From assembly GCA_002309655.1 (NCBI GenBank), contig DBXM01000025.1, positions 1 to 44,369 on the forward strand: a DNA stretch of 44,369 nucleotides. Reading direction: 5' to 3'. This document shows, one piece after another, positions 25,030 through 33,864 of the stretch (position 1 is its first letter; every line of letters starts with the position of its first letter). Below the pieces are notes generated by a model. The model worked only from the letters and a program-made list of their open reading frames with translations, made no database searches and was not told the DNA's origin. The stretch is from Mageeibacillus sp. UBA1212. GTDB lineage: Bacteria > Bacillota > Clostridia > UBA1212. A program made the position numbers and the translations under genes.

Positions 25030-25677
25030 ATGAAATCATTTTTATTGATCGGCATGGGGTCGTTCGGACATCACCTGTGCCTCAGCATGGCGAAGCAGAG
25101 AGACGTGGAGATGATGATCGTCGACAAGTCTTCGGACGTGCTTGAGGACCTTCTTCCGTACGTTGTCAGCGCCAAGGTGGGCGACTGCTGCGACGAAAAG
25201 GTGCTCAGAAGTTTCGGGGTCGACGAGTTCGACGCCTGCTACGTGTGTATCGGAGGCGATTTCCAGAACAGTATCCAGATCACCTCGCTTTTGAAGGATC
25301 TCGGCGCGCGCAAGGTCATCGCGAAGGCCGACGAAGACGTTCAGGCCAAATTCCTGCTGCGCAACGGCGCCGACCAGGTCATCTACCCGGAGCGCGACAT
25401 CGCAGAGAGGATCGCGATCACCGCCGGCAGCAACCGCATTTTCGACTTCATCGAGCTGTCCGAGGACCTGGGCGTTTACGAGGTGCGGCCGATGAAGAAG
25501 TGGATCGGCAAGACAATCCGCGAGGTCAACGTAAGAGTCAACTACAACGTGAGCATTCTCGCGTACAGAAAAGACGGCAAGCTTGTGCCGATGCCGTCGC
25601 CGGATTATGTTTTTGTGGAGGACGAGCACCTGATGGTCATCTCGTCCAAGAGCGATATTGACGCGATCACTCGCTGA
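25030..25677 (+). CDS. ktrA: KtrA/TrkA-type K+ uptake regulatory subunit
   Basis: A 215-residue cytoplasmic gating ring protein. The RCK_N Rossmann domain (1-125) has LIGMGSFGHHL and the Asp of MIVDKS that binds nucleotide ribose; the RCK_C domain (about 135-215) has LGVYEVRPMKKWIGKTIREV. In the family ATP/ADP and cyclic di-AMP control KtrB gating. GAAAGGACGG precedes the ATG. Located directly downstream of ktrB and upstream of an MscS channel, which suggests a small osmotic-adaptation group. Confidence 0.92.
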   Translation: MKSFLLIGMGSFGHHLCLSMAKQRDVEMMIVDKSSDVLEDLLPYVVSAKVGDCCDEKVLRSFGVDEFDACYVCIGGDFQNSIQITSLLKDLGARKVIAKADEDVQAKFLLRNGADQVIYPERDIAERIAITAGSNRIFDFIELSEDLGVYEVRPMKKWIGKTIREVNVRVNYNVSILAYRKDGKLVPMPSPDYVFVEDEHLMVISSKSDIDAITR

Positions 25678-25735
25678 ACCGATTTTTGAAGGCTTCCCGC
25701 GTTTTTTGCGCTAAAGGAAGCGAAAGAGGGAAATT

Positions 25736-26659
25736 ATGGAAGACACTAACAAGAAACAAAAGTCGATGAAACACCGGATCATAAAGATCATCATCGCCGC
25801 TGCCATCATGGTCACCACAGGCGTCGCCGCGATGCTACTCGGCGCCTTCGGGAACGCCAACCAGATCCTGGGCAGGCTGCAGACCGACGGCTACACGATC
25901 CTGAAGCTGACCGTCATGGTGGCGTTCCTGATCGCGATCCTCGAGGTTATTCGCCTCATTCTCGAGTCGGTCAGCAAGAGTCCGAAGCTCAAGAACCGCA
26001 CGCGCACGATAATCACGGTCATTCTGAGCCTGCTCAAATATGCGATTGTCATCGCCGGCATCTGCTGGGGTTTGGCCATCGCGGGCGTGAACACCGGAAC
26101 GATCTTCGCGGGCGTCGGAATTGTCGCACTGATTGTCGGCTTCGGTGCTGAGAGCCTCGTTTCCGACCTGGTCACCGGCGCGTTCATCCTTTTCGAGAAC
26201 CAGTACAACGTGGGCGACATCGTCGAGCTTGACGGTTTCCGCGGCACGGTGGACTCCATCGGCATCCGCACCACCGGCATTCGCGACGCCGGCGGCAACC
26301 TCAAGATCGTCAACAACTCCGACATCAAGAACATCGTCAACCGCTCCGAACACGGCTCCGTGGCGATTTCCACCGTCGGCATCTCCTACAAGATCAGTCT
26401 GGAAGAGGTCGAGAAGAAGATTCCCGCGATCCTCGAAAAGATCAAGGCCCGCAACGCGGACGTGTTTATCGGCGAGGTGGTCTACCTGGGAGTCGAGGAT
26501 CTGTCCGACTCCTGCGTGCTGCTGAAGTTCAAGGCGGAAGTTGACGAGAAGAACATTTTCGCCGGCAGAAGGCTGCTCAACCGCGAGATCAAGGTGTGCT
26601 TCGACGAGAACGGTATCGAGATTGCTTATCCTCAGCTGGATCTTCATATGAAGCAGTAA
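25736..26659 (+). CDS. mscS: Small-conductance mechanosensitive channel (MscS family)
   Basis: A 307-residue protein with about three N-terminal transmembrane helices, the pore-lining helix region GIVALIVGFGAESLVSDLVT (about 131-150), then the beta domain FENQYNVGDIVELDGFRGTV and IVNNSDIKNIVNRS typical of MscS. It opens under membrane tension to release solutes on osmotic downshock. It lies 58 bp downstream of ktrA, with GAGGG before the ATG, and is probably co-transcribed. Confidence 0.92.
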   Translation: MEDTNKKQKSMKHRIIKIIIAAAIMVTTGVAAMLLGAFGNANQILGRLQTDGYTILKLTVMVAFLIAILEVIRLILESVSKSPKLKNRTRTIITVILSLLKYAIVIAGICWGLAIAGVNTGTIFAGVGIVALIVGFGAESLVSDLVTGAFILFENQYNVGDIVELDGFRGTVDSIGIRTTGIRDAGGNLKIVNNSDIKNIVNRSEHGSVAISTVGISYKISLEEVEKKIPAILEKIKARNADVFIGEVVYLGVEDLSDSCVLLKFKAEVDEKNIFAGRRLLNREIKVCFDENGIEIAYPQLDLHMKQ

Positions 26660-26853
26660 TCGCTGATTTTCGGCTCTTTACGCAGCCGCGTGGGGGAGTG
26701 AATTAAGAAAGTACGTTTCCGGAACGAGGTATAAATTCAGACGATGTACGGTTAACAAGGTGCCTGCGGCGGATTGCGGCGGCCTGCTTTTCGAGAGCTC
26801 CCCTCTCGCAGTACCTTCGTACAGCTTCGGGGTCGCGCTCGAAAAAATAGCTC

Positions 26854-26894
26854 GAAACTTAGCGATTACTGAGTCTCGGAAACTTAGCGATTAC
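26854..26894. repeat. 16-bp direct repeat
   Basis: GAAACTTAGCGATTAC occurs at 26854-26869 and 26879-26894 (25-bp period), in the 277-bp gap upstream of an unknown membrane protein gene. It could be a pair of operators or a small duplication. The rest of the gap shows no gene. Confidence 0.5.
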
Positions 26895-26936
26895 AGGGTG
26901 AACGGGATTTAAACTTCCTGTCAATTGGAGAACGAA

Positions 26937-28301
26937 ATGAACGAAAAGGCGTTCCGAAACGAATATACGCGTGAAGGCGCTCTCAGGGAGGTTCGCGACC
27001 GCAAGGACGAGTACGGCTGCCCAAGGGGGAATCTTTTCGAGTACCCGCAGCCTGCGCCCGAGTTCGCTTCTCCGGGAAGGGAGTTCTTTGACGACGCCGG
27101 CGAGTTCGTTCACGTGGGGGCTGAGGAAGCCGATCCGGGTGCCGAGGTAAGAGATCCGGGTGCGGGCGCTGCGCAGGAGACCGTTCCCGTGGCAGGCGAA
27201 GGCGGTCAGGAGCGCGGCGGCAAAGACGCGAAAGGCGCGGAAAATGCGGAAAAAGCGGCGGTGAAGAGGTCTGCGATAAAGCACGCATCCTTCGTTGCCA
27301 GGGCGGCGGCGCTGGTGGTTTCCGTGGTAATCATTGGCGTTGTGATAGCCGAAACCGGTTCTTCAGTGGCGCTTTCCGAGTTTTTCTCCGAATTCCTGTA
27401 CGGCGAGCACCACGGCCATCACGGCGAGTATTGGGACGATCCGTGGTTCGGCGGCATAGACGACATAATTCCCGGAAACTCGTACAAGTTCCTGGATTCG
27501 ATTGCGGCGGACGTCTATTCACGCCTCGAGGACGGCGATTTTCTCGGTGCGGCGGAAATCATTTCCGAAAACGAAAAAGAGCTCACGGAGGGCTTCTCCA
27601 AGCTTACCTTGTCAAGCGCGAATATCTACTACGACGGTGAAAAAGTGGTGAATGACACCGATATTAACCTGATCCGGATGACAATCGGGTACTTCTTTTT
27701 CACCGATGACACCGGCGAGAAAGGAGTCCACCTTTTGCTTGGAACAAAGGAGCACAGCACGGGGGCTCCGGGAATGGTGCGTATAATGTCGGCCGCGGAC
27801 GACCAGTACCGCTGCTTTGAGGGCGAACTCGACGAAAACAAAAACTCGCCTCACGCCACAAGGCTCATTTTCAACTACTTCGCCGACGGAAGGATCATGA
27901 ATCTCGCCATGAAGGTCGAAGGGGCGCTGACGGGCGGAATTTACACAGGCGAGGTGACGGATTATTCCTACGACCGGAATAACGACTCGACCGTTCCTGA
28001 GGGGGCGAGATTTGATGACCTCGTGCCGAAGGCACATGCGGTTTACCATCTGACGCCGCGCGGAACGTTAAGCCTCGCCGACGTGGAGTACAGGGAGTTT
28101 GACACCGACGCGGAATTTATGAGGCAGAGCGAGTATGACTACGGCGTCGTTGAAGACGACGATTTCCGCTACATCATTGTGCGCGGTTCGTCCGAAAGCT
28201 CGGAAAGCGGCTCGACGAATTACTTCTACACATATATTTTGAGGGGAGACGAGACGGACGAGCTGTTCAACCTCGGGGAGTTCCTGGATACCATGTGGTG
28301 A
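26937..28301 (+). CDS. Single-pass membrane protein of unknown function
   Basis: A 454-residue protein I do not recognise. Residues 1-115 are hydrophilic, charged and Ala/Glu/Gly-rich (cytoplasmic, low complexity). A single transmembrane helix lies at about 116-138, followed by a His/Asp-rich linker (GEHHGHHGEYWDD, about 156-168) that could bind metal, then a folded extracytoplasmic domain of ~280 residues with repeated beta strands (MTIGYFFFTDD, RYIIVRGSS). Start ATG 26937 has GGAG 7 nt upstream; a TTG 12 bp earlier is less likely. Monocistronic, ended by the hairpin at 28379-28415. The architecture (cytoplasmic tail, one TM, outer domain) would fit a sensor or anti-sigma-like protein, but no partner is adjacent. 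Confidence 0.65.
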   Translation: MNEKAFRNEYTREGALREVRDRKDEYGCPRGNLFEYPQPAPEFASPGREFFDDAGEFVHVGAEEADPGAEVRDPGAGAAQETVPVAGEGGQERGGKDAKGAENAEKAAVKRSAIKHASFVARAAALVVSVVIIGVVIAETGSSVALSEFFSEFLYGEHHGHHGEYWDDPWFGGIDDIIPGNSYKFLDSIAADVYSRLEDGDFLGAAEIISENEKELTEGFSKLTLSSANIYYDGEKVVNDTDINLIRMTIGYFFFTDDTGEKGVHLLLGTKEHSTGAPGMVRIMSAADDQYRCFEGELDENKNSPHATRLIFNYFADGRIMNLAMKVEGALTGGIYTGEVTDYSYDRNNDSTVPEGARFDDLVPKAHAVYHLTPRGTLSLADVEYREFDTDAEFMRQSEYDYGVVEDDDFRYIIVRGSSESSESGSTNYFYTYILRGDETDELFNLGEFLDTMW

Positions 28302-28378
28302 GACTTTTTGCGCGCGGGACATGCTGTCGTTTAGGATGCGCATAAAACACAAAAAAAAAAAAGAACCGGAGAGCGTTG

Positions 28379-28415
28379 GCGCCGCCTTGTTGCAACGGGG
28401 CGGCGCTCCCTTTTA
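28379..28415 (+). terminator. Intrinsic terminator
   Basis: GCGCCGCC and GGCGGCGC arms with a 12-nt loop, followed by TCCCTTTTA. It separates the unknown membrane protein gene from the sugar operon. Confidence 0.75.
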
Positions 28416-28436
28416 TATAAGGAGCCGCCCCGCGTA

Positions 28437-28465
28437 TTGACTTCGGGGCGGCGGAATTGTATAAT
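28437..28465 (+). promoter_or_regulatory. Promoter of the sugar-isomerase operon
   Basis: TTGACT, 17 bp, TATAAT, about 50 bp before the isomerase ATG. It is close to consensus. No operator is obvious apart from the GC-rich repeat GGAGCCGCCCCG just upstream. Confidence 0.8.
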
Positions 28466-28517
28466 CAAACCGGTAAAAAAGACCGGCGGCGGGATGCCGC
28501 GGAAGGGGATTTTTGAT

Positions 28518-29915
28518 ATGAAGAAGACTGTTTTTGCGCTGTGTTTCGGAAACCGCGGGTTCATGCCGGGCGAGCTCATTCTGGGGGCGCGCGACGACAT
28601 GGTGAAGGCTGTGACAGACGCGGGATATGACTATATTATTATGGACGCGGACGCGACGCGGTACGGCGCGGTCGAGACGCGTGACGAGGGGCGGCTGTAC
28701 GCTTCGTGGCTCAAGGAGCACAGGGGCGAGTACGACGGCGTCATATTCTCGATGCCCATTTTCGTCGACGAGAACGGCGCGGCGGAGGCGCTCAAGGACG
28801 CGGGCGTGCCGATTCTTCTGCAGGCATATCCCGACGAGATCGGGAAGATGGATTTTCAGCACCGCCGCGACGCGTATTGCGGAAAGTTTTCGGTCACCGA
28901 CGTTTTCACGCAGTACGGAATTCCGTTCACGGTGCTGAAACCCCACGTGGTGCATCCGCTTTCGCCTAAATTTAGAGAAAATCTCGACGAGTTCGCCGCG
29001 GTGTGCCGCGTCGTGAACGGCATGAAGCGCTTTACGGTCGGCTGCATCGGTGCGAGAACGACCGCCTTTAAGACGACGCGTTTTGACGAGATCGCGCTCC
29101 AGAAATACGGTATCACGGTCGAGTCGTTCGACCTTTCCGAGCTCGTCTACAACGTCGGGAAGATGAAAACCGACGCACGCGTGGAGGCGAAGATCGAGCG
29201 GCTGAAGAACTACACGAACTGCTCGCTCGTTCCCGACGGCAACATGGAGACGCTGGCCAAGATCAGCTGCGCGATAGACGACTACATTGAGACGTATCAC
29301 CTTGACGCGCTGACGCTCCGATGCTGGAACGAGATGGAGACGATTCTGAGGGTCTGCCCGTGCGTGCTTCTGTCGGAACTCAACGACCGCGGCATCGTCG
29401 CGTCGTGCGAGATCGACCTCTGTTCGGCGATCACCATGCGTGCCATGAACCTGGCGTCCGGCCTTCCCACGGCGGTTCTCGACTGGAACAACAACTACGG
29501 CGAGGACGAGAACAAGGTCATCCTTTTCCACTGCGGGCCGGTTGCGCAGACGCTCATGACAGGTCCCGGAACAGTTACCGAGCACAAAATGTTCGCGAAG
29601 GGCGACCCGGGCAGCGGCTGGGGCTCGAACGAGGGTCGCATCAAGGCGTTCCCGATGACGTTTTCGAACTGCCAGACAAAGGACGGCAAGCTGATCGTCT
29701 ACGTTTCCGAGGGGCGCTTTACGGGCGAACCGATCGAGGATGAGTTTTTCGGCTGCGGCGGCGTCGCGGAGATCGACGGCCTTCAGGACAAGCTTCTGAA
29801 GCTGGCGCGAGGAGGGTTCAAGCACCACACGTCGGTCGGCGTGGGACATATGAAAAACGTGCTCGAGGAGGCTTTCAGAGTTTACCTCAGGTACGACGTT
29901 ACTGAAATCGATTGA
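28518..29915 (+). CDS. L-fucose/arabinose isomerase-family protein
   Basis: A 465-residue protein of the FucI/AraI-like fold. It begins with a Rossmann-like half (VFALCFGNRGFMPGEL) and contains DALTLRCWNEME, GLPTAVLDWNN, VILFHCGPVAQ and the C-terminal SVGVGHM, the spacing seen in fucose-isomerase-related proteins where Glu/Asp/His bind Mn2+. Expected reaction: interconversion of an aldose and a ketose. It is the first gene of a four-gene operon (isomerase, FGGY kinase, mutarotase-like, class II aldolase). The frame extends to 28437 but the ATG at 28518 follows GGAAGGGGAT. The substrate cannot be read from the sequence; deoxyhexoses, pentoses or sulfosugars are all handled by relatives. Confidence 0.8.
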   Translation: MKKTVFALCFGNRGFMPGELILGARDDMVKAVTDAGYDYIIMDADATRYGAVETRDEGRLYASWLKEHRGEYDGVIFSMPIFVDENGAAEALKDAGVPILLQAYPDEIGKMDFQHRRDAYCGKFSVTDVFTQYGIPFTVLKPHVVHPLSPKFRENLDEFAAVCRVVNGMKRFTVGCIGARTTAFKTTRFDEIALQKYGITVESFDLSELVYNVGKMKTDARVEAKIERLKNYTNCSLVPDGNMETLAKISCAIDDYIETYHLDALTLRCWNEMETILRVCPCVLLSELNDRGIVASCEIDLCSAITMRAMNLASGLPTAVLDWNNNYGEDENKVILFHCGPVAQTLMTGPGTVTEHKMFAKGDPGSGWGSNEGRIKAFPMTFSNCQTKDGKLIVYVSEGRFTGEPIEDEFFGCGGVAEIDGLQDKLLKLARGGFKHHTSVGVGHMKNVLEEAFRVYLRYDVTEID

Positions 29916-29921
29916 TAGAAA

Positions 29922-31400
29922 ATGAAGATCGCGGGACTTGACATAGGCACCACAGGGTGCAAAATAACGGTTTTTGACGAGAACGGCGCGAAAACGGGCT
30001 CGGAGTACAGGGCGTACCCGGCTTCGAGGCTGAAAAGCACGCACGAGCTCGACGCGTTCGCGCTGAGGGACAGTATTCTGGAAGTCGTCAAAGCGGCCGC
30101 GGAGCGCTTCCCGGACATAAAAGGCATCGGAGTGACTTCGTTCGGCGAGTCGTTCATAGCCGCGGGAAGTGACGGAAATCCGTTCAGGCCGCTGATGCTC
30201 TACACCGACCCCCGCGGGGCGGAGGAGTGCGCGGAGCTTGTAAATAAGCTCGGAAGGGAAAAAATCGCGTCGATTACAGGCCTCAACCCGCATTCGATGT
30301 ACAGCCTTCCCAAGCTGATGTGGATCGCGCGCAACGAGCCGGAAATCTTCGCGAAAATCAGGCACGTATTTCTGGTCGAGGACTACGCGGTCTTTCTGCT
30401 GACGGGAAAGCGCGCCATAGACTACTCGCTCGCGACACGGACGATGGCCTTCGACCTGAAGACGCTTAAATGGAGCGGCGAGATTTTCGACACGGCGGGA
30501 ATCGACTCCTCGCTCTTTTCGGAACCTGTTCCGTCGGGAACCGCCGCCGGCACGGTCTCCAAGGAGGCGGCGGAAAAGACGGGCCTTTCGCGCGACGTGC
30601 TTGTTGTGGCGGTCGCGCACGACCAGGTGGCTGCGGCTGTCGGCGCGGGAGTGACTGAACCGGGAATCGCGGCTGAGGGCGCGGGAACGGTCGAGTGCAT
30701 CACGCCGGTATATAAAGAGATCCCGTCCGGAACAAACTTCCAGAACAACAACTACAACGTGGTCCCGTATTTCGGCTCGTACGTGGCGTACGCGTTTTCG
30801 TACACCGGCGGCGCGCTCCTTGAATGGTGCGTCGACAACGTATGCCGCGCGGAAAAGGAGGAGGCGCGGGCTGCCGGCATGAGCGTTCACGAATACCTGC
30901 AGCGCGGCTACAAAGGGCCCACGGGAATTCTGGTGCTTCCGCACTTCGCGGGGGCGGCGACTCCCTACATGGACAGCGGTTCGCGCGGGGTGATTGCGGG
31001 GCTCGACATGTCGACGTCGGCGCGCGATATCTATTTCGCGTGCATGGAGGCGGTGGCGTACGAAATGCGCCTAAACATAGAGAAAATCTCGGAGTCGGGA
31101 ATAAAGATAAACCGGCTGGTCGCCACAGGCGGCGGCGCGAAATCGGCTCTCTGGACGAAGATCAAATCGGACGTCACGGGGCTTCCCATCGACGTTCTTG
31201 AAACCACCGAGGCGGGAACCGTCGGCTCCGCGATGCTCACAGGCGTCGCGACAGGCGTCTTCAAATCGCTTGATGAGGCGCGCGCGAAAATGGTCGTGAA
31301 GACGGCCGAGCGGATTCCCGACCCGCTGACGCACGAACGCTACGGCGAGATTTACGAACGGTACAAAAAACTTTACGGCGCGGTTCGCCCGCTTGTCTGA
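29922..31400 (+). CDS. FGGY-family carbohydrate kinase
   Basis: A 492-residue kinase of the FGGY family (xylulo-, fuculo-, rhamnulokinase relatives). N-terminal LDIGTTGCKITVFD is the phosphate-1 loop; VAVAHDQVAAAVG is the mid-protein catalytic region with the base Asp; RLVATGGGAKSALWTKIKSD matches the adenosine motif. It would phosphorylate the ketose made by the preceding isomerase. Only 6 bp separate it from the isomerase stop and no clear ribosome site is present, so translation is probably coupled. Confidence 0.88.
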   Translation: MKIAGLDIGTTGCKITVFDENGAKTGSEYRAYPASRLKSTHELDAFALRDSILEVVKAAAERFPDIKGIGVTSFGESFIAAGSDGNPFRPLMLYTDPRGAEECAELVNKLGREKIASITGLNPHSMYSLPKLMWIARNEPEIFAKIRHVFLVEDYAVFLLTGKRAIDYSLATRTMAFDLKTLKWSGEIFDTAGIDSSLFSEPVPSGTAAGTVSKEAAEKTGLSRDVLVVAVAHDQVAAAVGAGVTEPGIAAEGAGTVECITPVYKEIPSGTNFQNNNYNVVPYFGSYVAYAFSYTGGALLEWCVDNVCRAEKEEARAAGMSVHEYLQRGYKGPTGILVLPHFAGAATPYMDSGSRGVIAGLDMSTSARDIYFACMEAVAYEMRLNIEKISESGIKINRLVATGGGAKSALWTKIKSDVTGLPIDVLETTEAGTVGSAMLTGVATGVFKSLDEARAKMVVKTAERIPDPLTHERYGEIYERYKKLYGAVRPLV

Positions 31401-31424
31401 GAACAGAGGAAAGAGGCAATAAAA

Positions 31425-32342
31425 ATGAACAGAAAAATCGGAACACCGGAACAGCTTTGCGAGGCGCAGCGCGTGACTGTGAACGACGGCCGCGGGGCAG
31501 GCGTCAGGCTCATCAACGTCAGCAACGGAAAACTCAACTTCGTGCTCTCGGAGAGCAACTGCCTGGACATTCTCCGGCTCTGGCACGGCGGCACGAACAT
31601 CGGCTTCCTCACAAAGAACGGCCTTTACGGCGTGAAGGACGAGTTCCCGCACACGTTCCCCGCGGGAATGCTCTACACCTGCGGCCTTGACAACATCGGC
31701 GCGCGCGACGGATTCCCGATCCACGGCAGGCTCCACTCGATTCCCGCGGAGATCAACGCGATAAAAGCGGACGAAAAAGGCGTCAGAATTTCCGCGACGG
31801 TCCGCGACGCTGCGCTCTTCGGCGAAAACCTGACACTTAACCGCGCTATCGAGACCGCATTCGGCAGCGGCACGGTCGTAATCACCGACACGCTCACAAA
31901 CAACGCCTTCCGCACCGAAAACTACTGCATGCTCTACCACATCAACGGCGGCTACCCGCTTGTCGACGAGGGCGCGGAAATAATCTGCGACGCGGGGGAG
32001 TCGATTCCCAGGACCCCCTGGGCGGCAGAAAACAGGTCGCGCATGTTCACGGTCGACGCCCCCTGCGACAACGAGGAGGAGATGTGCTACTTCCACCGTC
32101 TGAGAAGGCCGGAAATCTCCATTTTAAACCGTAAAATAGGGAAAAAACTCACGGTCAGGTACTCGGATTCCACGCTGCCGGTGCTGGTCGAGTGGAAGAG
32201 CATGGGCAGCGGAGACTACACGATCGGTCTGGAACCCGCGACAAGCTGGCTGGACGGCTACTTCGCGTACAAAAAACTTGAACCCGGCGGGAGCGTCGTT
32301 AATTCGGTCTCGATTTCGGTCGAGGACGTCGAGAAAAGATAA
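31425..32342 (+). CDS. DUF4432 / aldose-1-epimerase-like protein
   Basis: A 305-residue beta-sandwich protein related to galactose mutarotases. Visible are the GLDNIGARDGFPIHGRLHSIPAE segment (quoted in part: PIHGRLHSIP with the family's H-G-R), YCMLYHINGGYPLVDEGA with the second His, and GLEPATSWLDGY near the end, as in DUF4432 proteins found in sugar operons. Likely role: equilibrating the anomers of the operon's sugar substrate. GAGGAAAGAGG precedes the ATG; it lies 24 bp after the kinase. Confidence 0.8.
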   Translation: MNRKIGTPEQLCEAQRVTVNDGRGAGVRLINVSNGKLNFVLSESNCLDILRLWHGGTNIGFLTKNGLYGVKDEFPHTFPAGMLYTCGLDNIGARDGFPIHGRLHSIPAEINAIKADEKGVRISATVRDAALFGENLTLNRAIETAFGSGTVVITDTLTNNAFRTENYCMLYHINGGYPLVDEGAEIICDAGESIPRTPWAAENRSRMFTVDAPCDNEEEMCYFHRLRRPEISILNRKIGKKLTVRYSDSTLPVLVEWKSMGSGDYTIGLEPATSWLDGYFAYKKLEPGGSVVNSVSISVEDVEKR

Positions 32343-32393
32343 AAACAGATGCCGGAGCGCGTGAGCAGCCGGCGCGACAGGGAGTATGAAATA

Positions 32394-33230
32394 ATGATAG
32401 TATCACTGAAGGAAATCATGGCTTATGCCGAAGAAAACAAATGCGCTGTCGGCGCCTTCAACACGCCGACGCTTGAGAGTCTGAACGCGGTCATTTCCGC
32501 CGCGGAGGAGCTTGACGTGCCGGTCATCATCAGCCACGCGGAGCTTCACGAGCCGTGGGCGCCGCTTGACGTGATCGGTCCGCATATGGTGCTGGCCGCA
32601 AAAAACGCGCGTGTGCCCGTCTGCGTTCACCTCGACCACGGAGAGCATTTTGACTACATAAAGCGCGCGATTGAGCTCGGTTTTACGTCCGTCATGTACG
32701 ACGGTTCAGCGCTCGAGTACGCCGAAAACTCCGCGAACACGTTTTCGATAACCGAGTACGCCCACGCGCTGCATGTCGACGTGGAGGCGGAAATCGGGGC
32801 GCTGGCGTCGAGAGAAGACGGACACCACTCCGGAGGCGCGGTATACACAGACCCGGAACTCGCGCAAAGATTTGTGGAAGACACGGGCATCGACGCTCTT
32901 GCGGCCTCGTTCGGCACCGCCCACGGCATCTACAAAGAAAAGCCGAAACTGGACTTCCCGAGAATCGAAAAGATCCGCGAACTGACCGGCCTTCCTCTCG
33001 TCATGCACGGCGGAAGCGGCGTCAGCCCGGAGGACTACAGGCGTTCGATCGAATGCGGAATCAGAAAGATAAACTACTACTCGTACATGGCGCGCGAAGG
33101 CGTTTTCGCGGCGAGAAAGCTTCTTGAGGAAAACCCGGGGCTGACGTACTTCCACGAGCTCGCGGCGGAGGCGGAGAAGGCGATGAAGGCCGACGCGATG
33201 AAGGCGATGAGGGTCTTTTCCGGGAAATGA
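32394..33230 (+). CDS. Class II fructose/tagatose-bisphosphate-type aldolase
   Basis: A 278-residue zinc aldolase. Residues VCVHLDHGEHFDYIKRAIE (about 78-97) hold the Asp/His catalytic and zinc site, GFTSVMYDGS follows, HGIYKEKPKLDF and LVMHGGSGVSPEDY carry the later zinc and phosphate-binding His/Gly residues. It would split the phosphorylated ketose of the operon into two three-carbon (or shorter) fragments. The frame opens at 32349, but the ATG at 32394 with GGGAG 9 nt upstream starts the conserved SLKEIMAYAEENKCAVGAFN region. It could also be the organism's FBP aldolase, but the operon position favours a dedicated pathway. Confidence 0.88.
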   Translation: MIVSLKEIMAYAEENKCAVGAFNTPTLESLNAVISAAEELDVPVIISHAELHEPWAPLDVIGPHMVLAAKNARVPVCVHLDHGEHFDYIKRAIELGFTSVMYDGSALEYAENSANTFSITEYAHALHVDVEAEIGALASREDGHHSGGAVYTDPELAQRFVEDTGIDALAASFGTAHGIYKEKPKLDFPRIEKIRELTGLPLVMHGGSGVSPEDYRRSIECGIRKINYYSYMAREGVFAARKLLEENPGLTYFHELAAEAEKAMKADAMKAMRVFSGK

Positions 33231-33310
33231 ACGGATGTTGCCTTTGTACGAATCGGAAGGGTAGATTTAATTTAGAATTATACTTTAATGCGCGATCGCG
33301 CACCGCAAAA

Positions 33311-33343
33311 CAGCTTCGAGGTCATAATCCCGGGGCTGTTTTG
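33311..33343 (+). terminator. Terminator, array boundary 1
   Basis: CAGCTTCG and CGGGGCTG arms followed by TTTTG. Close relatives of this hairpin stand before array units 2 and 3, so it marks the left edge of the repeated module as well as ending the aldolase operon. Confidence 0.7.
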
Positions 33344-33445
33344 TTTCTGCGGCGGCGAAACCGCCAGGCCTGTGCAATTACGACCTTACGTACGATTCAT
33401 CAGATTGCCCATGTATTTTTTCAAAAAAAATCGAAAAAAACCGAA

Positions 33446-33492
33446 AAAGTGACAATTTGTCACTTTATTCGGGCGGATTTGCCCTGTATAAT
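33446..33492 (+). promoter_or_regulatory. Palindromic operator and promoter, array unit 1
   Basis: A perfect 21-bp palindrome AAAGTGACAA-T-TTGTCACTTT (33446-33466) is followed by TATAAT at 33487-33492. The region 17 bp upstream of the -10 is TTTATT, a poor -35 that overlaps the palindrome edge, as at activator-dependent or autoregulated promoters. Three A-runs in helical phase precede the palindrome. GGAGG lies 6 nt before the ATG. Confidence 0.75.
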
Positions 33493-33510
33493 ACTTGACG
33501 GAGGCATTGT

Positions 33511-33834
33511 ATGAGCTTAGACGTCGGCGAAAAAATCAAAAATCTCAGAATCGATAAAGGCTTGACGCAGGATGAACTTGCAGAGAGACTTAACGTATCG
33601 CGTGCTTTGGTCTGCAAGTGGGAAATCGGCAGCAGACTGCCCGCGTACAGTGTTCTTGAAGAGCTTTCGACCATTTTTGACGTTGATTCCGAGTTGCTGA
33701 TTCTTGCCGACGCGACTGTTTACGAGGATCTTGATACCTGCGTTCCCGCCAATATGGATTCCCGGCAGGCCTCCGAACTGATAAGCGATTTTGTCAGAGC
33801 TCTCGGCGAAAAGGACGCAGAATTATTTAAATGA
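33511..33834 (+). pseudogene. XRE regulator copy 1, truncated before its sigma-4-like domain
   Basis: 107 residues, near-identical to the first 107 of the full copy at 36389: XRE HTH (EKIKNLRIDKGLTQDELAER and VSRALVCKWE) plus the acidic linker. One A is missing in the AAAA run after ELF (TTTAAATGAG against TTTAAAATGAG in copy 2), giving a premature TGA. Identity with copy 2 continues for ~45 bp and then switches at about 33870 to the caspase-like gene. The DNA-binding part is intact and could still bind the palindromes. It is either a decaying pseudogene or a truncated repressor-like form. Confidence 0.7.
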
Positions 33835-33864
33835 GATACATAGCTTTTATGGACTCAAAGACAA

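Noticed and set aside
26660..26936. Small gene in the gap after mscS
   Set aside because: No frame with a start, ribosome site and protein-like composition is present.
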